Positions 34,803-46,652 of a stretch of 64,000 nucleotides of DNA are shown here, piece after piece. The DNA comes from Sambucus nigra. Lineage: Eukaryota > Streptophyta > Magnoliopsida > Dipsacales > Adoxaceae. Made by a program: the position numbers and the translations under genes. Positions within the stretch are counted from its first letter, which is position 1. The number at the start of each line of letters is the position of its first letter. Under the pieces are notes generated by a model. It saw only the letters and a program-made list of their open reading frames with translations, had not been told where the DNA came from and searched no databases. The stretch covers positions 788,444,384-788,508,383 of the forward strand of contig OX422207.1 of the NCBI GenBank assembly GCA_949130495.1. The letters are read 5' to 3'.

Positions 34803-35872
34803 TTCAGTAATGATATTAGAGTCACTTATAAGTATATGCTTAAGTTACTACTTTTCAAGAATCCTATCACCATCCAAAGCAAAATAATAGTATAGACATA
34901 AAACCAATACAATATTCGAAATAGAAATGGAACTACTAGAATCCTGGGCGACATGCCCTAAATGAGACAGGGGCTACAAAAATAGGAATCAATGAAATGA
35001 AAGCTTCTAATCCAAGTCTGCACCTCCAGAAGCGAGTCAAAATATCCATACTTTAAGCCGGGCATCCCTGATGCTGGGCACCTGGTATAATAGATATAAT
35101 AGAGAAGAGTATATGCAAGGAAACGGGTGAGAGCCCGATTGTAAAAGATTAAAAAAAAGTTCTTAACAAGTGAAATTAAGCAAGTATTATGTACATTTTA
35201 GTTCTCGGTCTCTCACTTGAGAATTTCACCTCTCATTTAGTGTGCATGCCTAACGTACCTTATTATTTTCTCTAATTAGGTTCTCATTTATGATTCTATC
35301 CATTGGCTTTTCCCCGTATTTTCCACTCAATACGTATATTAATTAAATATGTTCATTTATCTTTAAGATGACTAGGCTTTCAAGGATTAAGTATTTACTT
35401 ACTTAATTCAATTCAGATTTAATTATTAATTTTTTTCTACTAATTCACACAGTAGATCACATCACAGTATATATATTCATCAAACTATTATATATACTTA
35501 TATGGCACCTCTCAGACATAGCTGTGGTGCATGCATACTCTACTATCATGTCCAGTTACATCTCTCGCTGTAAAAAGGACTATTGTCTCGGCGTTTATCC
35601 CGAACCACAAATAACATAACACACATACTCAGAGGCGAGCATACTCCTCAGCCAAATGGGTCACGCACATACCTACACTCCCATTCAACCGTCGAAACTA
35701 TCACTCTCACCGATAGAACGTGTCCAAGGTCCTATGCTCAAGGTATGAATCTAAAATCCCCCTAATAGGCTCGTCAGGATAAGATCGACCACAACACAAA
35801 ACCTCCACCCCGATAGCAAGCAGTGTAGGTATGTCATATACAAGACAAACTATAATATAGGTATTCACCCGA

Positions 35873-35874
<2 letters not shown>

Positions 35875-35923
<49 letters not shown>
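35875..35923. repeat. (TA)n microsatellite
   Basis: About 24 TA units inside the LTR remnant, producing a run of alternating Tyr and Ile in a chance frame. Confidence 0.95.
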
Positions 35924-35928
<5 letters not shown>

Positions 35929-36376
35929 ATCAATAAGGTGTTCACACAACCCATATGAAAATTCCATACGTAGTATATTTTTATCTCTAATATCCTACGT
36001 ATGAATAGATTATGACTTTACTTTTTATATATTCCCGAGATTTCCCAACACTCAAAGGTTATCAATTTCTTCTCAAATAAATTTAGTTGGTAGACCTCTA
36101 AACCCTACTGGTCCATGTCATCCCAAATCACGAATTTTCATGAATTAATAATATCCTTAATTGAGTTTATTCTTCGATAATCTTTAATTCAATTTTTAAC
36201 CCATTATTTCATTTTCAAGGATTAATCCCACACATTAACATTCCCCGGGTTTTAATCACTACCCTATTAACCTTCCCTAAATCCCATTATGCTCAAATTA
36301 ATTAACACTAAGCATTCTTAAAAGTTGGGATTTAACCAAATATTAAAATAAGAAAAAAAAAACATTTTTCAGGGGA

Positions 36377-36460
36377 GTCGATCGATCGACGAATTTGGTC
36401 AATCGATCGATCGATCAGTCGATCGATCGACATTCTTGGGTTGATTGATTGATCGATCAC
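36377..36460. repeat. TCGATCGA palindrome cluster in the LTR remnant
   Basis: GTCGATCGATCGAC, AATCGATCGATCGATC, GTCGATCGATCGAC and a TTGATTGATTGATCGATC run lie about 1.24 kb from the LTR end, where the younger LTRs carry the TTCGAACGA module. Confidence 0.9.
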
Positions 36461-37619
36461 TTATTTGCCCATATTTCCTTAATGGTTATGTGTTTAATCA
36501 TTTTTCATCCTCAAAGCCTCTACTATATGATCCCAAACTCCTTATAAATCATCCCAAATGATATAACAAGATATATAACTGATATATAATCATTAAACAA
36601 CATAAATCCATCAAGAAGTATGAATTAATCATGATGTTTTCCCTTAAAATTCATCCTCATATTTTATCATTTCTCCAAAAACAACTTATAAATCTTAGAT
36701 TTTCTTCACCAAATGATTCCAAATTTTGTGGATTAAAATATATATTCAAAAAGATATTAATCCTACATATTTCTCATTTTAAGGAATCAAATGTAAATCA
36801 CCATAGTTTATCTTTGAATCATGCAACGTTTCAGAATTTCACAACTATCCTAACATGGACAGTATACACACTAAGTTTGCAAAGGTTAAATCACTTGCCT
36901 TTAGATCATAGGTCTGAACCATTGGCGATGATACTCGACTGGTGTTCCTCCCTTTTCCGGCGAACCTCCGGCGGCAGTGGTGGTGCAGGATGAATTTTGG
37001 CCTTGTAGCTTCCTAGAGAGTCTCTTCCTTTCCCCAGAGAAGTCTCTCAATCTCCCCTAAGTCTTTTCCTCTAAGTTTGGTGAATGACTATCAATCTTAC
37101 CACCTTTTGACTTATATAATAATACTCAATTTTTGTGGGTACAATTCATCTTATTTGTAAAATGACCAAAATACCCCTCCGGGGTGTCTATTAAGTTTCA
37201 AAATGCCCCGAGACCCAAATCAAACCACCAAGTAGACTTTTTTGACTATTTAAACCCTTCCGAACACTTTGGAGCAGTCAAAATGACCATTTGGACGAGA
37301 CATAAAAATGATTTTCTTTTCATTCCATTTAAATTTAGTCCCGACACAACTGACACGCGCATCCCGACTTAATTACCGTAATTGTCGTATTCATCACTCG
37401 CGAAAATTTTATTAAATCATAATCATATGTAAAGTCATAATCATATATTACTTGTAATCACTAAGTAATAGTCAACATAAATCACACATTACTTTATTAA
37501 GTTATATTCAACATATTACTTTATTTTCGAGTAATATTTAAATTTGGATTAATAAATTATCCCACAATTAATTCTAATAAATTCCATTTTAAAAAGCATT
37601 AAAAATACGGGGTATTACA

Positions 37620-38948
37620 TCTCGTGAGTCTAAGTCTAAAACCTTATGCTCATTAAGACTAACTCAGCCTCAACTATGTGTCTACTGACCCTCCCTAAGT
37701 TCTTATATAGTTCAAAGATCATTACTAAGATTCCGGGTAAATCAAGGTAAAGAAAACTTCGTAATTAAACCCAATCCCCAATTTCAGGACCCTCGATAGA
37801 TTGAACGATTTGATCGATAGATCCATCCATCTACATTTGTGTTTGACAGCTTCATCCCAGTTGATTTTTTCTCCATATTTAACATCTCAAACCTTCATAG
37901 AACTTTCCTAAACTCCCAAGAAACATAACCAAACATTACTTATGTGTTTAGGGTTGATTTCTGACAAAAATAACACACAAAATCACAATTAAATCTATCC
38001 AAGAACCGATTACACTTCAATATTCACAAAACCCCCAGTTTAAGTGTTCTTCATGCATAATCATCCATTTACCCTGATTTCTCCCATTTTAATTATCACA
38101 TATAATCTGATTTCGTGTCCTCTACATATGTGGATTCATTCTACATGCAATCCTACCCAGAATTATGAGTTCTATTCATAAAACCCCTACGAACATCATC
38201 AATTTTCATTAAATCAAAAGTCATACACTACATGAGTATTATAACTCATAAAATCATGCAAGACAAACATTTGCCTCATAAAACATGTCTGAATTCATTT
38301 TTTGTTGTGCGATGAAGGTTCCTCCCTTGCTTCCTATCACGATTCCGGTAACAAATGTGGATGAATTAAGATATTACACCTCCAAACTTTCTTTTCTCCC
38401 TCTCTAATGGCCTCTCCTCTCTTCTCCGTTGATTTTTAGGGCTTGAGATATGTTATGTTATTTCCCCAAATAACTAACCTTAGATTTTAAGTCCCAATTC
38501 TCGAAATTAGGCTAACTCGCCAAGCCTAAGTGACCTGAACACTCCCGCGTGGGCTCGGTTATGACTAAAAAGGCCCTGGAATCCAATTACAGCCCCCCGA
38601 GCACACTATTTTGACTATCTCAACCCATTCGATATCAAACGTGACCTCAAAATAGCCATCCGAGTCACTCTACAATAAAGTCTCATCCTTGCCCCAATTA
38701 GTCTACATTCGACTCCTAGTTGAGATATAATGTGGCCACATCACTATCACTATCACTATCTAGGACGTAATATAATCATTTACTATTCACTTAGCAATCT
38801 TATTCCATAAATATCAATCATTATATCTATCGATTAATATTTTTAATTTACACATAATAATCAATTCAATTAAATTACGACACAAGTATAATTTAAAAAT
38901 TATCCGAATTAATTTAAATAATAAATGCTCAAAAATATGGGGTGTTAC
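37620..38948 (-). mobile_element. Second older Tekay-type LTR fragment (end portion)
   Basis: Ends AAAAATATGGGGTGTTACA and contains recognisable counterparts of the LTR interior: GCATAATCATCC, CTACATGCAATCCTACCC, an AGCACACTATTTTGACTATCTCAACCC stretch and TCAAAATAGCCATCCGAGTC. The beginning is not recognised. It abuts the preceding remnant directly. Confidence 0.7.
37792..37829. repeat. Short TCGATAGAT-type cluster in the older LTR fragment
   Basis: CTCGATAGATTGAACGATTTGATCGATAG lies about 1.16 kb before the LTR end, the position of the palindromic module in the other copies. The palindromes are eroded. Confidence 0.6.
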
Positions 38949-38949
38949 A

Positions 38950-41110
38950 TTGGCTTGTTGTTAAAAGGGGGGACTCCTCCTACTATGACTAATGAAAATG
39001 ATTTTAGTCTCAATCCAATCGTAAATTGGATTGAAGGTGATCATAGGTTGTACAATTTTAAGTCTCGAGTTTTAGAGGCTATTTTTGGTACAGTTACCCC
39101 TAAGTAATTTTGGCGTATCATGATGTGTACCAAGTATAAAGAAGCTTGGGATATCCTCCTTCTCACATATGACAATAGTTCAGAACCTCCCCATACTATT
39201 TGAGACAATAAGAATGCATGACTCTCACACATTTGATTAATTTTATGCTCATATTTCTGATATTATGAATTCATGTTTTAATTTGGTGAGCAAATTCCTA
39301 AAATGAGATTGGTTGAGAAAATTTTGAGGTCTCTCCTGCCCCATTTTCATGTCAAGGTTACAGTCCATAACTCTTTGGGAATTCTAGACATGATTAGGCT
39401 AAAAGAAGTCATTAGTAATATCCAAACCTACATATTAGATATGTTCCTCTAAACCAAAAGGAAAAAGGAAGGAATAGATTTAAAAGCTAAATCAAGGAAA
39501 CAAAAAGTCTCTGACTCCGATTCCAAAATTGATCATGAAGATTTTGTTATGTTTCCTAAAAATTTCAAAAAGTTTCTCAAATTCAAAAATGAAAAATCTT
39601 CCAAATTGAAAAAGTAAAAATTTTGAGAAAGATAAAAATTTGAAAGCAAGTAAGAATGTTTTTTTAGAATGACCAACAGAGAGATAGAGGAGAGTATCTC
39701 ACAAAATTTGATTTGAAGAGATGCTATGAAATTAAGGGGAAAGGAAATAAATTCCATATGTGTCCCACTAGGATTAAAAGAGAGGGCAAAGGCAAAGTCT
39801 TCTACAATTCCACTCTAAGCAATAATGATGATGAGTTGGTGAATTTTGGGGATAAATTACCATATGAACCTAGCTTAACCCCGTTCATGGCTAGTCACGT
39901 TAGCACTTCTAGTTACGGGTGTGCAGAATAACCAACTGAACCACCGAATCGAACTGATGATTTTGGTACGGTTTATTTTTAACGTTGGGTCGATTTGATT
40001 TATGCAAGATAAAAATCAATAATTTCAGTTCGATTTTTGGTTTGGAGTGCATAAGGTCCGGGTACAACGGACCCGAACCACTGCTCTACTTATTATATAA
40101 TATTATATATATTATATATATAACAAACAAACATGGATGATTAAAATAAAATGTGAAATGATTAGTTGCATATAAATAAAATAGTGTTAATTAAATTTAA
40201 AAGGAAAATGAAAAAAAATACCAAAAAAATCAGCCCCGCCAAAATTGGTTAAACCGCACCGGTCCTGTTAATATCAGCCCTGTCAAAAATCGATGGTCAA
40301 ACCGATCCGACCCTGTCAAAAACCATCCCTATTCAGTTCGATTAGCTGGTAAATTCGGTTCGGTTTTGATTTCGGTTCAAAATATTCAAAAACTAATAAA
40401 TACGGTTCGGCTTAAAAAAAGGCTAAAAATTGAACCGATCGACCCATGCACACCCCTGCTTCAAGTATGTCTCGGGCTAATGAGGTCAATTATAAATGTG
40501 ATAGCCTCGACAATGCGTCGAACCATTTTAGAGAGAGTGAGGGTGATGACTTGAGTGAAAGAGAAATAGGTCTCCAATGTGCATACACCGAACTTTACAC
40601 TAGGTCTTTAAAACTAAAAATAAAAATAAACATTTGACTCTTAGGGCATTGACATTAGAAAAGGAGTAGAAAGTTTCGAGCGAGTGTGAGGCCTCAGTGA
40701 GTTAACTTGAGGAATTAAAAGGTTCTTTTTGTGAGAAAATTATTATTGTAGTTTGGTAAAAGACCGTTTTGTCCAAAAAAGTGACTAGTCTTACAAGAGA
40801 TCATCAAACATCATTGAAGACTAGTAAGAAAACTAAAGCCCATATTTCTTAACTCAAGAAAGATCTCGAATGTTCCCGAGAGGTCGATATCACTTTAGAG
40901 GACACCTATAAAAAGGTTGGAAAGATGTTCCTTGGTCCCGCTTTAGGTTTTAATGAGAAGCAAAGGATAGGTTACGATGGTGCATTCACTTCTAATATTG
41001 CATCCAAACCGATTTTTGAGTTTGTGATGGACATTTATGGGCCTCAACCTAAACCACCAAGGATAACTCATCATATGCATTTTAACCAAGGTATAGCTAA
41101 ATAAATTTAT
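38950..41110 (+). pseudogene. Decayed SIRE-like copia gag, split by a MITE
   Basis: Readable pieces in order: ENDFSLNPIVNWIEGDHRLY; KYKEAWDILLLTYDNSSEPP; RLVEKILRSLLPHFHVKVT, the gag capsid hallmark; ISNIQTYIL; then, from about 39530, Lys-rich sequence and RCYEIKGKGNKFHMCPT. The last is a zinc knuckle that has lost its second Cys and its His. After the MITE the frame continues (NEVNYKCDSL) into a coiled-coil-like tail and VGKMFLGPALGFNEKQRIGY. Stops and frameshifts are many. No protease, integrase or polymerase follows. Confidence 0.68.
39914..40458. mobile_element. hAT-type MITE (545 bp)
   Basis: The ends are TACGGGTGTGCA and, inverted, CAGGGGTGTGCA. Flanks CTTCTAGT (39906-39913) and CTTCAAGT (40459-40466) match at 7 of 8 positions, the duplication length of hAT elements. 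The interior is non-coding, rich in GGTTCGGTTTGA-like words near both ends and with an AT-rich centre. Confidence 0.78.
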
Positions 41111-42790
41111 TTTGTACCTATTTCAAACAAAAAGGCCACCTTAGGGAGTTTTATTTTAATATAGGAAGAGTTTCTCACACAGATGCTCCCACACACCTCC
41201 ATGGAGGCCTTATTAGTGTTTGAGATAAATTTGAGTTTCTTTCAAGACCTATCAATGTTTTATGGAGGAACTTTAAAGTATGTCTACTTCTTTTGAGAAC
41301 ACCTCCCATAAAAATGGTGGAGGTTGTGACTTGTTTCTAGTTTAGAATGATTATCATGTTGTTATCTTTTCCCTTATAACTCGAGTGTATTTGTATGTGT
41401 ATATATTGAAAAATATAAAGACATTTTCTTTTCTTTTAGAAAATGTTTGAAGAATTTTAAAATGATCTTATTTTGTTAAAATTTTTGAAAAGTTCGAAAT
41501 TATTCTTTTTATTTCATTCTACGCAATATATGGATGCGCATTTAAGATGTTTGAATCATAATTTCATTCCATCCATTTTATGAGACTTAATCATGGTGTT
41601 ATTAAAATTGGCTTTGTTTTCTTGTGTATTCTTAATAATGCATGTTTAGCATTTTGTTATTCATCATTAATTACTTCATTCATGCTAGACTCATTGTATC
41701 ACAATGCTTGCACACATGCTCAAACCTTTGAACATTACACTTGCTTATTATATGCTGAATAAGATTTTCTCATCTTAATGGTGCTTAGTAATAAATCAAA
41801 TGTACTTAAAACTAACTGTGCTTGTAAAAACCATTTCTCGATTTTTTTTAATCGAAAAATGGATTTATGTTTCAGCAATGAAAGTGGATACTAAAGAGGA
41901 TACATTCTTTGCATTAAAACCCACCATTCCAAAAAGATTAAAATATGATTTTGGCACATAAAAATAGAATTGTCGAGGCCATTTTTATTTGGTTGATGCT
42001 TCATGTTACATGAGCTATATGATTCCTTCAAAAAATTTAGGAGTTTATGTTAAAATATGAGATTTTGAGGTGTTATATGTTGAAGATCAATGGGTTTGCA
42101 AAATAAAATCCTTTTTTTAAAACATTAAATAGTTTGGAGTCAATGATTTGAGATAAATTAAAATTCATGACAATTTCTATGAGATGAGTCAATTTCACTA
42201 GCATTTTTCAAAAATGGTAATCGTGACTTCTTTATTTAAGAGTGTCTCTTTAACTTCATGCATCATCTCTATATAGTCCTATATTGACTTTCCTGTGCAT
42301 TAAGTTAACACACTTTCCGTCCATATCCACAATTCAGATGTTTTTGTGTTGCTATTCCATGGTGTGAATGTTTGTTTGTACTTATATGTATGTTTTTACA
42401 CTAAAAATTTTGAATTTTTTAAAAAATGCTTGTTGATCTATTGAAGTTTCATCACATATGCTTCATTCTTTATTCTTTGGGATGCTTTTTCATATTTGGA
42501 TTCTTGTGATGCTAACTTTTTAGATTTAGTTTCTAATTCTTTGTGTATTATGAACAAAAAGGGGGAGAATATATTGAGGTGGAGATTTATTTTTTAGAAA
42601 TCCACATGCATCACGGTATTTCTTACTTCATGTGTCTTGTTCTTTTTCCACAATGGCGATATCATGGACTAAAAATTGATTTTCGGCATAGAAAATTCTC
42701 TAGTGTCTTTTCATTTTTAGGTTTGGGAGGGACATTAGTAGAACTAGTCTTAGGTTTTTTTTCCTGGTTTGTGTTTTTATCAGAATAACT
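41111..42790. other. Non-coding region of the decayed SIRE-like element
   Basis: No polymerase is readable. AAAAAGGGGGAGAATAT at 42548-42564 and AAAGGGGGAGAT at 42791-42802 are the polypurine words seen near the 3' end of SIRE-type elements. Confidence 0.4.
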
Positions 42791-42802
42791 AAAGGGGGAG
42801 AT
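42791..42802 (+). other. Polypurine tract candidate of the SIRE-like element
   Basis: AAAGGGGGAGAT followed by TTGTAATAGC, a plausible LTR start TGTAATAGC at 42804. Confidence 0.5.
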
Positions 42803-43082
42803 TTGTAATAGCAATACTTATAATTTCTTATCATGTTTTTTAAGTTTGGCTTATTACGTTACACTTTCACCATCATGTCATTCTTAAGAGCTTCGGGCGA
42901 AGATAAGTTTGTGACCAAAAGAACAATCAAAGATCGAATAGTTAAGATCATCACTTCAATCACGAGAGAAGGTATATGGTTTTGATTGTGTGTAAAATTT
43001 CTCTTCAAGATTTGTTTTTTATAAAATGTTTGAGAGATGACTTTTAAAATGTTTTTTCGAAGAATTTTATTTTATTTTTAAT

Positions 43083-43258
43083 TCATTCGAATGAGTTTAA
43101 GTCTTTGTTCGAATGATTTTGTCAATTCGCCAATCGACATTCAAATGAACAACAAATGACATTTCTCTATTAGTAGAACAATTATCGTTTGAAGCTCGTT
43201 CGAAGATGGTTCAAATGGGTAATTTGTTCGAATGAGCTCTTTTTTTCCTCGAACGAAT
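43083..43258. repeat. Diverged TTCGAATGA cluster
   Basis: Words such as ATTCATTCGAATGAG, TTGTTCGAATGA, AGCTCGTTCGAAG, TTGTTCGAATGAGCTC and CTCGAACGAA occur in both orientations, like the module in the Tekay-type LTRs but outside any recognised copy of them. Confidence 0.7.
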
Positions 43259-44862
43259 CCTTGAAATTCGTCCCGCCTAAAAAATCATGTTTATATTAAA
43301 AGGTCTCTTGTGATATATCTTTCAACAGACTTTTGGCAAAAACTATATTAATATACATATCCAAAAGGTCTCCAAACCCTAGCTTATTTTAACACTTTGT
43401 TTTTCCAAATGAAAAGCCCTTGGATGACTTGTTGAGCATTATATTAAACCCATAAGAACACATATATTGTTCATAGCCCTATAGAGTTGATTCTCAACTC
43501 CTGGATATAGGAATACAACTTCTTAAGGCAGATTAATGGACACTGAGACAAATTGAGCTTATTATGGATGGTTGTTGGATCTACATCGTTGTATTTTTAT
43601 AATAAGGAAGTAAGAGACAACTGCATCACTTAGTGGAGTCTAAGATTTGTAAGTCTATTTGTGTTGTTTCTGTAATACCTAGTTATAACAGTGTTGAATA
43701 TAGGTTTTTTGCCAAAAGGATTTTTCCTTATCTCTTGTCTTTTGGTTTATGGTTTGTTTATTTTGATTTAGTGTTAATATCTCGCATGTTTAGGTTCACC
43801 GAATTAAGAAAGATAAAATTTATCTAAATATAATTTGTCTTATTTGTTTGTGTGACCTATTTTGCGAATTCTAAATATAATCGAACCACTTAGTTTTCCA
43901 AATATTAACCTAGTATGGATAACATGAAATATTAAAGAATGATATTGTAAGACTTTAATCACATTATCTTTATGTGGATTCGGGATTTAGAATCGCATAA
44001 GATTTTATGTTATTGGGTTGCATAACTAATAACTTAACATTTATTAAAACATAAGAGGACGATGTGCAATTAAAATGTGATCCAATTTAATTATAATCAT
44101 ATTCTACATAGACTTATTGTTTATATTTTCTTTTAAAAACTACTTTTACAGGTCGTTGTTACAGTAGTTCCTGTAGGGTTTATTGGGGGAGCATCTCTAG
44201 TGACTTCCCATTTCTTACTCCTAGTATTTAAGGAGTCAAGCAAGTGTAGCTTATTCCTTTATTGCACTCTTTAATTTTGAGTCAGGTTGTACATATATAC
44301 TTATATTCAGAGTTTGAATTTTGTGTGTACTTATTTTATATTCAGAGATGGCTTTGTTGTATTGGCAGTGATTGGAATCATAGTTGGTTTGTGTTGATTC
44401 AATATTTCATTATCTTGTGATTATTCATTTGTTTTGATATTTTCTTATGCTAAGAAAGTTACCAATATTTTTGGGTCTCGTGATTTTTATATTAGACCTG
44501 ATCAATCTATTTATGGATTTTGTGGGATGTCACATTGTATAGTTTGGCTCAAAGTTATCCAGCCCATGTTTTTTATCTAGGGTCATGGGTAAAGAAGAGG
44601 ACCTTAGATTCACCTAAGGAAGTAGTACATCTCGATATGGTCTTTGGGATTGACATTCGTGAAGAATGAAGGATCTAATTCGTTGTAAGGAATGAGAAAA
44701 AATTTGTGTAAAAATATTTTTTTAGTGCTTTGTTTTTGGGTTTATATAATAACTATTTTAATTAATAAAAGGATCCATTTGAGGGTTTAAACCCTATTCT
44801 TTGGATACTCATTTGATACCTAAAGAGAGAGAGACGTGAGGCTTCTCCCAAAGGCGAGGTTT

Positions 44863-44895
44863 GGGGTAAGAGGTAAAGGCTTTACCTCTTACCCC
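44863..44895. repeat. Perfect 16-bp hairpin
   Basis: GGGGTAAGAGGTAAAG and its exact reverse complement are separated by a single G. Confidence 0.95.
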
Positions 44896-45751
44896 TTGGT
44901 ATTGATCAAACGTGTAAGAAGGGTGTGAGTGTGAGTGTGAGTGTTTCATTTATGATATGTATTCTCAAGATGTACTAAGTGGGTGATTTCTCACTGGGGT
45001 TTCCATGCGTGATGAGTTTTGTTGTTTCATGTGATTTCAACTGTAATCATGTCAATCCTACTCCAACCCACCATGTCAGACTCGGCATTGTTGTGTCATT
45101 GGTCTTTTGGAGTAATATGTTCACTACTACCTACTACTCTCATTATATGAATAATGTGGAGTTTCTAAGGTACAAATAATCAAAGGTATTTTAGGTTTTG
45201 GAGTTTAATCACCGAATAAATAAATTCAAAATATAATATTTTGTATTTTAATTATTGTATTAAAGTTGGCTATATTCAACGACAAAACACTTGAATCACT
45301 TGAGACATAAAATCTTGATACGTGGAGTGAGGCTCATTCACATGGATTAAATGGACTTTGAAATTGTAGATTTATGAGTCGCTCTATAACATAAGATTTT
45401 CGTTGCCACATACTTTGAAGACATATAGTTTTGGTACTTTTATGAATTGAATTTAAGGTAACACACAATTTCACATGCTTCAAAATGGATGAACAAGTGA
45501 ACTTTTTTATCAATAGTGTTGTGTAAACCTTTCGGTTATTGAGTTAGCTTGTAGTTCACTGTTTGAGGCTTTTTGTGCTTTCCGACCTCCAATTGTTCAT
45601 ACAGTTAAATTGAAACAGCGTGCATGGCACATTTTCACATAAAGGAATTTTCCCATGTGCATTGATGTGAGCATATTCCAACAATACCTGAAAATCGTGC
45701 ACACAAAAAAGTCAACCGGGTGCATGATACGGGGGATTTTTAAATTTCTTC

Positions 45752-45762
45752 TATAAATAGGT
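45752..45762 (+). promoter_or_regulatory. Strong TATA-like word
   Basis: CTATAAATAGG fits the plant TATA consensus very well. It may be the promoter of an old LTR; no gene follows. Confidence 0.35.
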
Positions 45763-46344
45763 AATTTTCCCTTCTAATTTAATTTTTTTTTTGAAACCTC
45801 ATAATTTATAAACATTTATCAGTGAAGTTTCGAGGTTGAGATCTCTTATTTGCCATTCTATTACCAAATCTCACTTGTTCCCTCCAAAATTCTTAAAACT
45901 TATATCTATAACCTGATTTATGATTCTATGAGAAACTTGAGAATACTTTTGCTTCAGACCTACACTAGCATATTCAATTCAATCAAATATTCTTTGAATT
46001 GATAATATATTACTCCTAGAACAAAAATCGAAAGCATTTTAATTTATTAGAGGAATTGGAGCATGACATGATTTGAGGGAGAAGAGCGAAGTTTCTCTTT
46101 TAATTTGTTGAGTTCAAGGTGGATTTTTACTCCTCTAAGAAGAAATTTTTGTAACCTCCCCCCCCCTAGAGACTTTGATCATACTTGCATGGTTTGGCTA
46201 ATTAGTATGACCCAATCAGGCCTTCGCCTGGGCAAGATGGATCTTAAATCAAATTTAGGTAACTCTTTGGCCTTCGTTCTCTTCAAACCAAAAAATTTAG
46301 TGCACAAAGGTTGGACTTAATAAAACAGAAGTCATGCAAATGAG

Positions 46345-46517
46345 GGGCCAATCTCATTCAAATGGGATTTTCGAACGAGGTTTGAATGGGACTTCTAACA
46401 ACTTAGGCTTGATTCATTCTTTGCGCATACTGACATCTTATTAGAACATCTAATTGGAAATGTCGTTCGAATGAACAAGCAATCTCTTTAGAACGAGGCT
46501 CAAGGTCGTTCGAACAA
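46345..46517. repeat. TTCGAACGA / TTCTAAC cluster upstream of the Tekay element
   Basis: Contains CTCATTCAAATGGG, TTTTCGAACGAGG, CTTCTAACAAC, GTCGTTCGAATGAAC, TTTAGAACGAGG and GTCGTTCGAACAAC. Both module words (TTCGAACGA and CTTCTAAC) are present, about 135 bp outside the complete element. Confidence 0.7.
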
Positions 46518-46647
46518 CCACAATTGAGTTTGAAAATCTTATCCTTTATAATGTATTGTCATGATGTGGATCGTCAATGAGAGTTGACCTCTCTGCGTGC
46601 AGATCAAAAAGTGGTATGAAAGACTTAATGTACCTTGGTTTAAAGGG

Positions 46648-46652
46648 TTACG
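46648..46652. other. Left target-site duplication TTACG of the Tekay element
   Basis: Identical to 57009-57013. Confidence 0.95.

Larger units (their letters stand above)
34803..37619 (-). mobile_element. Older Tekay-type LTR remnant
   Basis: Follows the solo LTR in order: ACATGCCCTA, AACGGGTGAGAGCCCGA, GTGCATGCCTAACGTACC, AGCTGTGGTGCATGCATACTCT, GGGTCACGCACATACCTACACT, GATAGCAAG...GTAGGTATGTCATA, CCCGAGACCCAAA, and ends AAAATACGGGGTATTACA. Substitutions and indels are abundant, so it is much older or from a sister family. The first roughly 50 bp are missing or unrecognisable. Contains a TA microsatellite and a TCGATCGA cluster. Confidence 0.8.
42804..46340. other. Possible LTR and unassigned repeat DNA
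   Basis: The stretch after the polypurine tract is likely LTR-derived, but no second copy is in the window to define borders. It holds a TTCGAATGA cluster (43083-43258), a perfect hairpin (44863-44895) and a strong TATA-like word CTATAAATAGG near 45752. A degenerate primer-site-like AAGTGGTATGAAAG at 46609-46622 suggests an old LTR/leader junction. No genes. Confidence 0.4.

Noticed and set aside
35707..35967. 86-codon minus frame with alternating Tyr-Ile
   Set aside because: Translation of a TA microsatellite.
42543..42788. 81-codon plus frame with hydrophobic C-terminus near the polypurine tract, considered as an envelope-like ORF of SIRE
   Set aside because: Too short, without signal peptide or domain evidence, and it overlaps polypurine-like words.
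46609..46622. Degenerate primer-binding site AAGTGGTATGAAAG
   Set aside because: Only the first eight bases fit and no LTR end can be placed beside it; kept as a remark, not as a feature.
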